A stretch of 64,000 nt of DNA from Branchiostoma lanceolatum (lineage: Eukaryota > Chordata > Leptocardii > Amphioxiformes > Branchiostomatidae). The notes under the pieces are model-generated. The model worked only from the letters and a program-made list of their open reading frames with translations. It was not told where the DNA came from and searched no databases. How positions within the stretch are numbered: the first letter of the stretch is position 1; each line of letters opens with the position of its first letter. The DNA lies in NCBI RefSeq assembly GCF_035083965.1, contig NC_089730.1, positions 19,386,742-19,450,741 on the forward strand. The letters are read 5' to 3'. The position numbers and the translations under genes are program-made. This document shows positions 51,787 to 63,559 of the stretch, one piece after another.

Positions 51787-54700
51787 ATGGCTTATAACGT
51801 CCAACACGTTCTGACGATCCTCGGCAGTTTCTTCTTCCACCTCGCCGTCTTTAAGTGGTTCGCGGCGCCGGTGCTCAGGAGACTGTGGCCTGTCTTCGCG
51901 ACGCTTCCCACCGACAAACAGGTGCCATCGCAAAACTAGTAAGAATTTTTGTACTTGCCTAGTGTCTCCACTAGACCATTCTGACATCTGAAAAATAACA
52001 GAAATCGGTTAAAAAGAAAAAAAATCAAGAAAAGTTGATCGACTGTTTAGTGTGAACTGTTACTCAAAAAGGCAAATACACAACCCTGTAACCGGCCAAC
52101 TTATTTGGGAAATATTCTCCTTTTATGACGATTTTTTTTATTATTCATCCGTCCGTGTCTGATGTTTACAGGTACTAACGCACGATACTGTTTGGTTTGT
52201 TTGTCCAAATGGTCTTTTTCTGTGTCTGTTTGCTGTCTTTAGTAAATGATTTGGTGAGCAAACGAAGACCCTATGGTGACGTTATCTGATTGTTTGGAGA
52301 TTAGCCGGCATGGCTATTTGTTTGATACTTTGATACTTAGATTATCCATTAGAGTATCCCTGAGGACACACCACTAGTTTTCCCAGACTTCCATGATAAA
52401 ACAACATTTTTTAAACAAAGTCTGAGTGGAAAGCAGGGTTTGTTGTCATGACTACCTAAACGTTGCCTTTGCCACCAGAAGACCGTGTAGTGACTACATT
52501 TTGTACACATCTGGTCAAGTAGACAGTCACATAGCTGTGCCAGTTGCATTGGTTTGTTACACGGAAGGGTGGTTATGTCGGCTTTATACTTACAGTTACA
52601 GATACATAGCATGTGTTTAAAGGCAGCGGTGACCATATTTTATACATATCCATAACCAACTTGCATAGCCATGTACATGTATATATGCATACGCTGGGAG
52701 TTGAACAGCTTGGCGAGACCTATGCATGTCTGTAGCCGCCATGCATCTGACTCTGATGCTCGCGAATGATCGATTGATTGATATTGAAGCTGCTCACCGA
52801 TGCCTTAAAACACTTGCTATGTATTTGTGTCTATATGATATCTGCATTTTTCTCTCCCCTCTCTCTCTCTCTCTGTATACATATATATATGAATAGATAG
52901 ACAGATGGATGGATAGATATATAGATGGATAGATAGATACATAGATGAATAGTAAGATAGATATAACATGGTCACTGCTGCCTTTAAACATTTGCTATGT
53001 GTCTGTATCTATAATCTATATATATTCTGCCCATTTCTTTGCTGTCCAGTGTGATGTCGCTGATCCATGGCACTGTTGTCGGATGTCTCAGCTGGTACGC
53101 CTTCCTGTTCGCCGATCTATCGCCGGACAAACTATGGTACGTTTCGATGTCAAGCCGTTCAAACTGTGGTACGTTAGTGTCCTGTCACACTTGTGCGTAT
53201 ATACACGTCCGCATGAGTTGCGTATTAACAAGTTTTTGTTTTAAGTTAAGTTTGCAGCCGAAGAAGTAATTTCTTAGGTTCGATCACTAGGCTGCACAAC
53301 GATGGGTCAAAGTAGGAACAGCTTCTTCCCCTCAAACTTTACATAAACCAAAAAATGTTCATGCGCAACTCACACGCACTTGAATATACGCACAAGTGTG
53401 ACAGTGGCGTTAAACATATGAAAACGTGTTTGCAATTAAACATGTTTAGAGCTCAGACTTTCTAATAAGAACATGTCAAATTGAATACATTTGAAACTTT
53501 CTTCGTTACACAATAATTTCAAACAGCAAAACTGGACACTCACCAATCAGACAACGACACGTCATCGGGAAAGAACGGCAATAAGTGTGTTCCCTGTTTG
53601 AACCGCGCACGTGCGAGTTCAAAACCGTAAGCCGCTCAACTGTAAACGGTTTTTTCACAGGTACGATTGTCCCATTGTGAGACATGCCGGTTGTATAATG
53701 CTGGGACACACAGTGGCAGGTGAGCCAGCATGTCATTACAATATAAATTTAGTTACAATAAAATTACAATAAAGTTACAAAGTTCATTATGTCGAAATAG
53801 CCCGCTTTTGACTCCATCGGCGGGCGGAGACCTATAAACTAACACCCGGGTGTGGTTACACGTTGCCTTTTATATTGTGAAGGTATCACCTGATTCCTCC
53901 TGACCAATGGCTGCGCATAACAAATAGTGTCTATCAAGACACATATATACACATATATACGTTTAAGTTCCGTGTATTTTTGGTCTTTTATATCAAATTA
54001 TTCGTTCCCGCGAACTGTCCGACCGGGCGATTTGGAAATGTGACCCTAGCATAAGAATGTGAATGTATGATTTATTGCACAACAATTGTATTGGTGACAA
54101 TGTATGGCAATGTACAGATAACATATAAAAAAACCGAATTTCTCCTGCAATACCAAGGAACGCCGATGGGGTCCCAAATCCTATCATTTCTTCGATAGGT
54201 CAAGATGCAACGACCAAATTTCAGGAAATCCCATCCATAGCTACTTGAGGTATGCTGTTCAACTACATACACCCTCGTTTCTTTCCTCTTCACCGTACTC
54301 CAGATCTGCTGTTGATAGCGTGGTACCCTTCTCTACGCAGTCGGGAAATGGCGGCTCATCACGTGTGCACCGTGTGGTTAACGTACTATGGCACGGTACG
54401 TAGAGACTTCTTACATACGGGACAGCAAGAATAACAAATAAAACTAGGGTATCAAAACTTACATCACTATTTCCCCACGTCAAAGGTTATGTGTTATCAA
54501 CAATAAAGGAATTCCAAGTCACGTCAAAGAACCACTAGTGGGCTTAATTAAGATAAACCTTCACCTTTGTCTTTACAAGACCTACCAACATACCAAATAT
54601 CATCACAGTTCATTTGTAGTTTCGAAAGTTGTTGCTGTCCAAAGCTTGCGGAAACACGTCATACAGAGAGACAAACAAACAAACAACTGAACAAACAAAC

Positions 54701-55997
54701 AAACAACTAAGCAAACAAGCAAACAATCAAACAGAAATGCAGACAGACTCACGATACAACAATGCCTCCCGGCCCGTGAAACTCTGGGGTAATTAACTGC
54801 CACTGCCATGCTGTTTGACTGGAATATAATCCAACATGGCGGAACAACCTTATAACCAATCATCATTGCGGACGCGTTATGACGTCAAAGTCACGCGACC
54901 GCCAATTCTAAACTAGCTCTCGTCACGCCATGACTTTCAGATTTATGACGCTCTGACGTGTTTTTCATGTCAAACTTTCCTTACCATTTACAGGTAGATC
55001 CGGTTGTACCGTATTACGGCAACCTGGGAATGATGACCGAGATGTCGTCTCCTTTTCTAAATCTCAGGTAAAAAATGTAGAATACAATACAGTGTATTTC
55101 ATATCACCCAACTTTTTCGTGCTCTTTTTCGGATTGGCGAATGGTAGTGGCTCGTCGTTTCCTTTATTTTCTAATTCTTTTTTTAATATACTATTGTACA
55201 TTATACATAGGCTGAATATGATACAGGGTTAATGACTCGCCCTGAGGTCTATATGGTGTGATAAGGCATGGTCGTTCCTATGACCACCGAATAAAGTGCC
55301 AAAGTCGCGAAGTGACCGAGGCACTTTATACGGTGGTCATAGGAACGACCATTGTCGCACAATTTAGACCAAAGGAAAGTGGGTCATTGGCGTTATTATC
55401 ATATATAGCCATTGTCCATATAGTAGTTACATGTAGTAGTACATGTCTGCAGTATTTGCTTTTGCCATACCTGGTCCGTAAAAACGTTCACTTCGGGTGT
55501 TCCGCATCACACGGGGTTCTATAGAATGTTTAGAATGCATTCCTAGTGTTCCGGTTGCGCCGCTGTCGAAAATTCGAATACCGGGTTTATGGGAAGATCA
55601 CAGCCTGACCCACAAAACCGGGTTTATATGGGAAAAGAAGTGGAGCTGTCTGATTGGTCGACGACATGTAGGTATATTGAAATGTTGATACTAAGAACGT
55701 TCATGTTTCCACCTACCTAGGCACATTTTACACAACATGGGTCAGAAGACGTCCCTCCTGTACAAAGTGAACGGCGTCGTCTTGTTGGTCGTCTTCTTCA
55801 TTTGCCGCATCCTCACCATCCCGCTCTGGTTCAGCCTGAGGAAACACCTGGGGACAGACGAGCTGTATGAAGTCGGCTTTGGGGTTCTATCCAGTTTCTT
55901 CGTCATCATACCCTTCGTTTACTTGCTCAACATCTTCTGGTTCAGCAAGATATGCAGAGCTGCTTATCGTGCCTTTTCCGGTCAGACCCTTATATGA
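51787..55997 (+). CDS. TLC-domain membrane protein D, TLCD4/TMEM56-like (6 exons, 246 aa)
   Basis: Exons 51787-51938, 53050-53136, 53661-53719, 54304-54395, 54994-55067, 55721-55997. GT-AG borders, phases 2,2,1,0,2, intact frame ending TGA. The plan follows gene A: ILGSFFFHLAVFKWFAAPVL, VMSLIHGTVVGCLSWYAFLF, SREMAAHHVCTVWLTYYG with the paired His, PYYGNLGMMTEMSSPFLNLR (Met for the usual Leu in ELSSPF), then MGQKTSLLYKVNGVV and an ending with LLNIFWFSKICRAAYR and a divergent last stretch (AFSGQTLI). Its first exon, leader and upstream block are most like gene A, suggesting A and D are inverted-cluster counterparts of one duplication. A short half exon 6 lies 290 bases downstream. Confidence 0.9.
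52134..53049 (+). other. Gene D intron 1, conserved part and AT/TAGA repeats
   Basis: About 52,190-52,400 is the inverse complement of the intron 1 block in B and C ('gtctgtttgctgtctttagtaaatgattt'). A (CT)n run with 'tagatagatag' tetramers spans about 52,855-52,965. Confidence 0.55.
53180..53408. mobile_element. Foldback MITE, 'CCCTGTCACACTTGTGCGTA' family
   Basis: 'cctgtcacacttgtgcgtat' and 'atacgcacaagtgtgacag' ends. It starts 43 bases past the exon 2 donor of gene D. Confidence 0.85.
54664..54735. repeat. (CAAA)n microsatellite
   Basis: Tetramer 'caaa' repeats in gene D intron 4, inside a diverged dispersed repeat (54,550-54,660). Confidence 0.85.
55227..55390. mobile_element. Foldback MITE, 'AATGACCCGCC' family, diverged
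   Basis: 'aatgactcgccctgaggtctatatggtg' and the right end 'aagtgggtcatt' enclose inverted arms around 'tggtcgttcctatgaccacc' and 'ggtggtcataggaacgacca'. It lies in gene D intron 5. Confidence 0.75.
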
Positions 55998-56285
55998 ACT
56001 ACAAACTACAAAACTACACCACTACCTCCATACATCCCGAGCTCTCTGACACCAGAAAATCAAGACCAAAGCCTGTACAGGACAAAGGATTCAAAAACCA
56101 GAAGTTCTGCTGCAGTACCAAGGTCACATACCAGGAGGCACAATATCGACATTTACCTTTGTCTTTCCAAGGCCTACCTCTATACCAAATATCAATATAA
56201 TCCATCAAGAGTTATGCTGATTACAAAATCCTGAAACACACTGTCAGACACACACACAATCCTGGAACTTGATCCTGGACGTCAA

Positions 56286-56387
56286 TTCACTCTCTTTGTC
56301 ATCATACCCTTCCTTAGTTTGCTCAACGTCTTCTGGTTCAGTAAGATATGCAGAGCAATTTATCGGGCCTTTTCCGTTCAACCCTAA
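56286..56387 (+). pseudogene. Duplicated 3' half of TLC exon 6
   Basis: An open stretch of 32 codons reads LFVIIPFLSLLNVFWFSKIC and continues RAIYRAFSVQP to a TAA. It matches the last membrane segment of genes C and D, but the first two thirds of exon 6 (from MGQK) are missing. It is a relic or an alternative 3' end; no acceptor of the right phase is obvious directly in front. Confidence 0.7.
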
Positions 56388-56439
56388 AATGAAGAACGTC
56401 ACCGAAAGAATTTGAAGCCTCAGTTCCAATTTATTTTAG

Positions 56440-56720
56440 AATATTATCACATAGGTAGATGGCGTCGACCAATCAGACGCCACCATTGCTCACAATAAGT
56501 GGTCTGTTATCACGCCATAACACACCACTTATTGACGTCATGTCAGAACACAACCGGTCCATTATGTAGAGGGGGTATCTTTTTGATGAATCTTTTTCTT
56601 AACCTTGTTTAAAAAATCTTTATAACCGTTGCATTTTGTAGAGGGGGTATCTATTTGATGAATCTTTTTCTTAACCTTGTTTAAAAAGTCTTTATTGTCT
56701 TAGAATTCCTAAAAAATTCC
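56440..56720. mobile_element. Interspersed element with local duplication
   Basis: Shares its body with 30,320-30,485 on the opposite strand. 'gagggggtatctttttgatgaatctttttcttaaccttgtt' is present twice, near 56,570 and 56,641. Confidence 0.65.
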
Positions 56721-56764
56721 TTAGAATACATGAAAAAGGGAAACAAATTTAAAATTCCCAAAAA

Positions 56765-56870
56765 TGTTCCGCGTGTTCCATTTGCTGTTGGCCAAAGAAA
56801 CCACGTTCTATCTAAGGTTCCGCGCGTTCCATTTCCTGCTGGCCAAAGAACCTGCGTTCTATTCAGGTTA
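56765..56870 (+). repeat. 51-bp tandem duplication
   Basis: 'gttccgcg(t/c)gttccatttgctgttggccaaagaa' is repeated with a 51-base step; both copies read VPRVPF.VGQR or VPRVPFPAGQR, but no gene is recognised. Confidence 0.6.
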
Positions 56871-57117
56871 CCTGAGGTCATGTTGCAGGGAGATTCTTCA
56901 ATGATAACATTTTCTGACTGACCTGAAACCGACCCTCCTATCCTGTGTGGTTAAAATAAATAAATCAGGCAACAGTTGTACATATTCTTCATCATCTTCT
57001 GTTAAAAAAGGACAAATGTGAATTCTGAAATGCATTCTTAATAGTATAAGGGATCTATGCGTCAAACAGAAATTGTCTACTCTTATATGCGTCAGTTTGG
57101 ATAAGCTATATGATAAT

Positions 57118-57296
57118 AACGTTAATGACCCGCCTCTTCCTCGGTGTATATGGTGTCATAACGCCTGGCCATGTGCTATAACCACCTCATAAAACCACCT
57201 CGTTCGCTTCGCTCACTCGGTGGTTTTATTCGATGGTTATAGCACATGGCCAGGCGTTATGACACCATATACACCTTGGGGCGGGTCATTAACCCT
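57118..57296. mobile_element. Foldback MITE, 'AATGACCCGCC' family, best-preserved copy
   Basis: 'ttaatgacccgcc' and 'ggcgggtcattaa' ends with arms of more than 70 bases ('gtgtatatggtgtcataacg', 'gccatgtgctataaccacc' and their inverse). The flanking TTAA may include the target duplication. Confidence 0.9.
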
Positions 57297-57474
57297 TAAT
57301 TGTTCTGATTGTTATACTGCCCATGTCAAAACTTCAATCCCATTTGCATAATTTTCTGTCAGCAAGATTAGCCCTTTGTAATAGCCAGAGGGTATTTGGG
57401 CGACCAATGATCGAATAGGTAGTTTAACAGTTCAAATCTAGTTCAGACTTTTAGAGTTCACACATATCACTTAC

Positions 57475-57696
57475 CTTTATGTATTCCATCCGGAGAGCGG
57501 ATACAAATATCCGGGAGAGAAGAATTGCTTCTGTCAACTTGACCTTCGTTTTTACAAATGTCTGCCAATCGAGCGTGACGAAATTCGATTTGGTTTCCAT
57601 CCCGCCCGAGACACGGAGTCGTGCATCTTCCGCTCGGGGAGCTTACAAAACAGATGTGAACCTCTATCAAATGGGAAACCTCTGTTTGATCCGGAG
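57475..57696 (-). CDS. Candidate coding exon, function unknown
   Basis: The stretch is open for 73 codons between an acceptor-like cctccctag and a strong donor ATAAAG|gtaagt. It has protein-like composition and six cysteines (EVHICFVSSPSGRCTTPCLG, later RLADICKNEG and LPDICIRSPDG). I do not recognise a domain. A second in-phase neighbour was not found, and the next sequence on this strand is the 3' flank of gene D, so this may equally be chance or a relic. Confidence 0.25.
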
Positions 57697-58740
57697 CTAG
57701 GGAGGATGATGCCCCTACCAAAACTGTATTGCAAAACCATGTCCGTAAACTGGAAACAGAACAAAGCAAAACACGGGTATACGTATACAACGTATGAACT
57801 ATGTAAATGAATCAAATTTTAAAGCAAAATGACAATTATTTTAAATCTATTTCTATTTAAACAATTTCAAGGGTTTGACTTATTTTCCCCCTGCAGTGGA
57901 AGATGACTTACGTTTTGGAAGAGAAAACGGCTCAAGAAAGAAGACAGACTGATTGACCTATCATGCACTGAATTCGAGCTCTGTTTGAAAATTGTCATTT
58001 TTATGGATCAGACGGAAATGTTAGATATCAGACCACCTGGCCAGCGTGGCTATCGTTCCCTTCTGGTTATATTAAGTGCCTTCATCTATTCTAATAATAT
58101 GCACTCTCATTTTTGAGGTTATAAAACACATATATATATATTTGTATATATGGCGTCTGCAGTTGAATATATCGGGTGATGCAACGAAGTCAAAGGCAAA
58201 CAAAGAAAAAAAAAACACATTTCAAGTAACTATTGCAGACGCAATAATCATCTACGCTACTCAAAATTTCACAAAAAACACATATTCATTCATGACTACA
58301 AGTAATCGTATTAATTCCAATAAGCCTGATGAGGATAGCAGGAGATTATCTAACGATTCGTGCGAATTCCTCCGAGCAAAACATCTCCCAGGTACATGTA
58401 TTTTCCTGAAACCTCTCTGAAAACACTTCACAATAGGATCTAAGCGTTTGCGTGAAGCTCACTTAATCTTCGGTAACCCTACCGTTAACTGCCAGTCACT
58501 ATCACAGTGGTTTTACTTCGATCGTTCTTTTCACAGCGTTTGATTGCTTTCCGCTCGTCAGCAATCTTCGCAGTCAGTTGATCTCCATTTAAGCCTCATG
58601 CACCTCCCTGATGACAGCACTTAAGTCCGCTGCGAAGGTGCGGTAGTGATTAGGGGGACCAAGGGGAGACGCAGCATAGTTTTTGTATCTCTGCTTTAAT
58701 TAGAGCTTAACGTAAGATGCTGCGTTGGGAAGCGCCTCAT
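57697..58740. other. No feature seen
   Basis: AT-rich sequence. Open frames such as plus 58,076-58,420 show no domain and unusual codon content. Confidence 0.4.
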
Positions 58741-59130
58741 CATCGTTGTAGACATCCCCAAGTAGATTTGCATAATCGCAATATCTGTTGCTTATAGTTA
58801 GCTTTTCTTTTCAATTGGTAATGATTTATTGGTAAGGAAATAAAACGCTTGCAGCACAGAGCTGAATGGAGGTTTTTGACAATGAGAAAAGCAAAGCAAT
58901 ATTCAATGAGTCATCATTGTTGTACACATTTGCTAGTAGATTTGCATAATGAAAATATCTGTTGCGTATACCATCTTTCCTTTGGAATAGCATTGGTAGA
59001 AAAACTGTTGCAGCACAGAGCTGAAATAAGGTTTTTGACAATGAGTAATAGCAAAGCTATATCAAAACATTCGCCTCATCATTGCTGTACACATTTGCTA
59101 CTAGATTTGCATAATCACAGTCTCTGCTAA
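58741..59130 (+). repeat. Three-copy tandem repeat, about 165-175 bp
   Basis: 'tagatttgcataat' falls at 58,762, 58,937 and 59,102, and 'ttgcagcacagagctgaa' with 'aggtttttgacaatgag' recurs between them. Confidence 0.75.
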
Positions 59131-59880
59131 CATTGCTTACATTATCTTTCTAACCATAGTTGTTGTCAGCCAAGATAGATCACTTGTACTTCCAACCCCG
59201 ATGGCAGGGTTTTTCGTTATCTCTCTCTAAGATAACAATTAGCGCGCACGGCATTTAACGCTTCATAGATCACCCGCGTGGCATTTATATTGTACCTGGA
59301 AGTCAATAGCGACTTCTCTGCTTGATAAATGATCACAAACTTATCCTACCATCAGAATAGTTATATGGGCAAATACAGCGCACATGACACTGTCTTTGTC
59401 TATTTAACGATTCTGCCAACCAGAGATCTGCGCGAAGATTACCATTTAACGTTAGATTAAAAGCAAGTTAGTCAACATCAGTTCTTATGAGCTAGGAGCA
59501 AAAGCCTCCCCGACTTATTCTTACGCCAAGCCAATGGCTTTCCTTTACTATCAAGCAATCAAAACATCAAATTTCCAAATCCCAGTTCATGTACATTGCC
59601 ACCATATTTTTTTATTTGGATAATCAGGACCATTTGACCCGATGACCCCCAAACAATATAGGCCGTTTGATTGGTCGACTGCAACCAATGGCATCAGGTG
59701 TTACACTGACAGGTCAAAGGTTATTACAGGGCGAAGATCTCACTAAGTTGGGAGACCATCTTGAACTTTTCACACAGTTGGCGATATTGTTGGTAAGTAC
59801 ATGTAAATGTCTTCTTGGCACTGGTACATTTATATGAGGAATTTTAAGTTACATATCGGGGGTATATGGTGACTGTACCT
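59131..59880. other. No feature seen
   Basis: No exon, foldback or tandem structure recognised. Confidence 0.4.
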
Positions 59881-59894
59881 GGTGTACAGTGTAG

Positions 59895-60275
59895 GACAGA
59901 TGCTTGATGTGTCACGGTAGCCCGGAGGGAGGGGGGCACTAGTTATGAATCACACAACGCCAAAGTCATTATGGCATCGCACGCCCTTGACCCTCGCGTT
60001 TGCCATGTTTTTGTCACGATCCAAGGATGGTCTGTTGATGAAAGAACAAATGAATACATGGCTAAATAAGATTAATTGCTCAACAATTGTACAAGAACAC
60101 AAGTATCAACTAACGTTGAATCTATTCTGCACTCAAGAGGGCAACAGTAATATCGAGATGTTTCATGTCTTAAGGACAGATGCTTGAAGTGTCGCGGAAG
60201 CCGGGGGGGGGGCTGTTACAAATCACACACGCCAAGGTCATCATGGCATCACACGACCTTGACCCTAACTGTCAA
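59895..60275 (+). repeat. Direct duplication with a 279-bp step
   Basis: 'acagatgcttgatgtgtcacggtagccc...aatcacacaacgccaaagtcatt' near 59,895 returns as 'acagatgcttgaagtgtcgcggaagcc...aatcacacacgccaaggtcat' near 60,176, both followed by 'catggcatc(g/a)cac..ccttgaccct'. Confidence 0.7.
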
Positions 60276-60944
60276 TGCTCGATTTCCAATGATTTATTCA
60301 CGTTCCATTTAATTCAAACAATCAAGCAATACACCTGCCCCATTCAACACTCCGAAGATATAGATCTGTCGTGAAATAGACGTGACGTACATTGCAGAGG
60401 TCTCCTAAAGCCACTCCTATTGCATCCGGTAGAACGACCGAACGTTGTACGAAACACCCTCTCTAATTTTATAGTAACCGTTTGGTCCTCCTTACTCTCA
60501 CCGTTCCCTCCAATTGTTTTCACCTTAATGAAATGTCTTTTCATTAGAAACCACGGCATGTACCAGTGTCTGTGGCGGTGCCATCAAATCTTATTACGGC
60601 TCGCAGGCGTCGGGGATAAAACGGGGAATGCAATAAAGTCGGCATAACGAAGACATTCAGCGTGCCTTAGGGGGGAACTGTAATTGATAAACCCGTTATC
60701 GTGGGTTTACACTGTGCTGGGTTAATTAAACTGAACTTTTGCCGCCGTCTCCTCAGACGGTATCTGCACATCCGTGACAGTCGCTCCACGGCCCGTAGCA
60801 CCGCTGAGGGTGACTCCGTTCGGTTCTCGTGTGTAATAAAGACGGAATTAGGGAGTCGCTATATAGGCAAGGCCAGCCAAGTATGACGCATCATTGCTTT
60901 ACCCGCCTACTACCGGGCCGTGTAAAAATGTAAAGCCCCCCTCC
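60276..60944. other. No supported gene
   Basis: Short open frames on both strands, none with a recognised domain. Confidence 0.4.
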
Positions 60945-61172
60945 CACAGGACCCACGGCACGCTGGCGGCGTCGCTGCGGCAGATCGAATTGACAAAGCA
61001 CTCAACGATTTTCAACGACAAAAAACGATTTTTTAAAAGCTTTGTGTGTTTTGTTGTCTTTTTGGTCATACTTTTACGTTTGGAGTGATATTCCCATTCT
61101 AAAGTCAAGGGTAGCATAAATGCAGTTTAGGACGCAGCGACGCCGCCAGCGTGCCGCGGGTCCAATGAGAGG
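60945..61172. mobile_element. MITE, 'GACGCCGCCAGCGTGCCGCG' family, best-preserved copy
   Basis: 'ggacccacggcacgctggcggcgtcgctgc' on the left pairs with 'gcagcgacgccgccagcgtgccgcgggtcc' on the right. The interior 'tcgaattgacaaagcactcaacga' and 'ttgtgtgttttgttgtctttttggtcata' is shared with the copies in the TLC genes. Confidence 0.85.
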
Positions 61173-61253
61173 GTCAGGTAGATAACATCAGCCACGTATG
61201 TCGCATCATTGCTTTTTTCCGCCTACTACCATAGCATGCGGGCCGTGAATAGT

Positions 61254-61475
61254 TTCATCAGGTTGGTAAGTCACTGAATAAAAAGACACACACAACTTAA
61301 GTGCTTTATTCAACCAGCGTTTTGGTGACCATCTGTCACTTTCCTCAGGGCAATTCTGACTGGTTCACATTGGGACACCTGTGCTGCAGTGCAATGTGAA
61401 CCAGTCAGAATTGCCCTGAGGAAGGTGACAGATAGTCACCGAAACGTCGGTTGAATCACTTGGTGGTGTGCAAAA
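61254..61475. mobile_element. Foldback MITE, 'GAAACGTCGGTTGAAT' family
   Basis: 'attcaaccagcgttttggtgacc...gtcac(t)ttcctcagggcaattctgactggttcac' is inverted as 'gtgaaccagtcagaattgccctgaggaaggtgac...ggtcaccgaaacgtcggttgaat' in slightly varied form. Confidence 0.85.
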
Positions 61476-62095
61476 AGTCATTTTACTCTACTACCATAGC
61501 ACGTCCTCACGTATTCTCCACCAGGCCTTTCCACGGAGGTATGGATCGTAGAATGCTGCAAGCAGGGGAATATAGCCGGCATTCCCCCTTCCCAAACTAC
61601 GCCTGGCCAATCAAAACCTACGGTGGCCAAACTGCTACCTCTGCCTGTGCTTTACGTCTTACGTTGCATTCGTACCAACCTGCTTATTATAAGTTTACGT
61701 TCACAGGCCGCTTTTCTTCTGACTACTAAACTAGGATGGTACTCGGATAAAGACGGGATACCATTGACCTCAAATTCTTTCTGAAGGCCAATGTCTTGTA
61801 CAATTCTAAGCGCCTACTAGCTAGTCTATACATGTAATAAACTACGGTGCTCTCCATTGTGAAAAGTTAGTGGTACGTAGCTCGCAATCTTTTTTAGCAG
61901 CCGAAGGCTTGCGTTGATAAATTCACTATACGTGTCGCCCAGACCTCGTCCTGTAGGAATGATAGAGTGTGAAGTGAGTTTGGACAGTAACTAATGAGGG
62001 GTGAAAGCGGGATCGCGGCTTCTGTAGAACAAATGGAGCTGTAGATGCTATCTGTCTGCAACACGCCGCGACGGGTGAGGGCCGACCAGCGATAC
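61476..62095. other. No supported gene
   Basis: No domain, foldback or tandem structure recognised. Confidence 0.4.
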
Positions 62096-62770
62096 TGGGA
62101 ATAACATGCATATTTTAGTCCAGTATCTTTGTAGACTTCTTGGAACGGTTCCCAAGTAGATAAAGGTGTTGCTTTGATGCAGAAGAACGAGAATTGCGAT
62201 GTTAAAGACTGTATTCCTCTATGTAAGTCAGTTCTCTTAGACTTTGAAGGATATTTGCCAACGCGCCGACGACCGATACCAGGAATAATATGCATATTTT
62301 AGGCTAGTATCTTTGTCGACGTCTTCGAACGGTTCCCAAGTAGATAGAGGTGTTGCTTTGAAGTAGAAGAAAGAAAATTGCGATGTTAAAGACTGTATTC
62401 CTCTATGTAAGTCAGTTCTCTTAGACTTTGAAGGATATTTGCCAACGCGCCGACGACCGATACCGGGAATAATATGCATATTTTAGGCTAGTATCTGTGC
62501 CGACGTCTTGGAACGGTTCCCAAGTAGATAGAGGTGTTGCTTTGTTGCAGAAGAAAATTGCGATGTTAAAGACTGTATTCCTCTATGAAAGTCGTGATTA
62601 AGTTCTCTAAGACTATTAAGGATACTTGCCAATGCTTTAAGATACCGGAACGGTTCCCAAATAAATCAAGGTGTTGCTTTGAAGTAGAAGAAAAGAAATT
62701 GCGATGTTAAAGACTATATACCTCTATGGAAGTTGTGATTAAATTCTCATAGACTATTAAGGATATTATT
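62096..62770 (-). repeat. Tandem repeat, about 184-bp units with decay
   Basis: 'cggttcccaa' falls at 62,146, 62,330, 62,513 and 62,650, giving steps of 184, 183 and 137. Units share 'aggtgttgctttga', 'gcgatgttaaagactgtattcctctatg' and 'aatatgcatattttag'. A frame of about 60 codons per unit is open on the minus strand over two units, but 183-184 alternates frame and the last units are broken. Confidence 0.8.
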
Positions 62771-63559
62771 TTCCCATGTCTTTTCAAAGACTTTTCACAC
62801 TAAGCCCATTAGAAGATGACGACATTCTTTTTTCATTAAATGACATTAATTATAGGACTTGATGGCGACATACTCAAGCTGATAGCTTATGTTAATGTCG
62901 CCATCGAAACAAAGGATATAACAAAATACAATCAAACGGATACAATCAAACAAATACTGAAAGCAAAGCCACAAAGAAGAAACTCATATAAGATATACCG
63001 TAGGTAAGCAAAGTTCATATGAAATAACGACGGCATTGTGAAACCGAAGCCTCTTGAGGGCTCTCCTTTGTGAACCATTATGATTTATCCTCTTATGACA
63101 GCTCAATATCTATGCCAGATTCTTAATAGGACTGCCTGAGATCTCTTGGGATCTTATTATGTAATAAAAGAATAGGAGTAACATAATTCATGACTCTCTT
63201 TTCTATGGTGAGTCGTGCTAGTTTCTCCATTCATTTCAGACGGTAAAACGCTTTTGCCAAGTTCGTCTTTTCAAACTTGATCCTTTATTGGAATACAAGA
63301 TCAGCCCTGGCAAATATCTATACTCCTTTGTGAGACTTGCTAATGCCTGTTACTAGTACTCCCGTTGTATATATATTCCATTGAATTCATGAAAGAGCTG
63401 TCTAGCGTCGCTTCAGATGAATACGCTATTCTTCGCCCGAATAAAGAAATCCGCAATTATACGGGCTCTATTCTTTGTAAACCGTGCCAAAGTCGCCCGT
63501 GCTCTCAGGAGACGTCTGTCTTGATTCCTCCAGCTCCCGGTGATTTCCTTTGTGGGCAG
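62771..63559. other. No supported gene
   Basis: AT-rich. A short inverted repeat 'ttgatggcgacat...ttatgttaatgtcgccatcg' lies at 62,859-62,907. Confidence 0.4.

Noticed and set aside
61894-62479. Minus-strand frames of 133 and 80 residues with repeated starts
   Set aside because: The similarity comes from a 184-base tandem repeat; units are not a multiple of three and later units break the frame.
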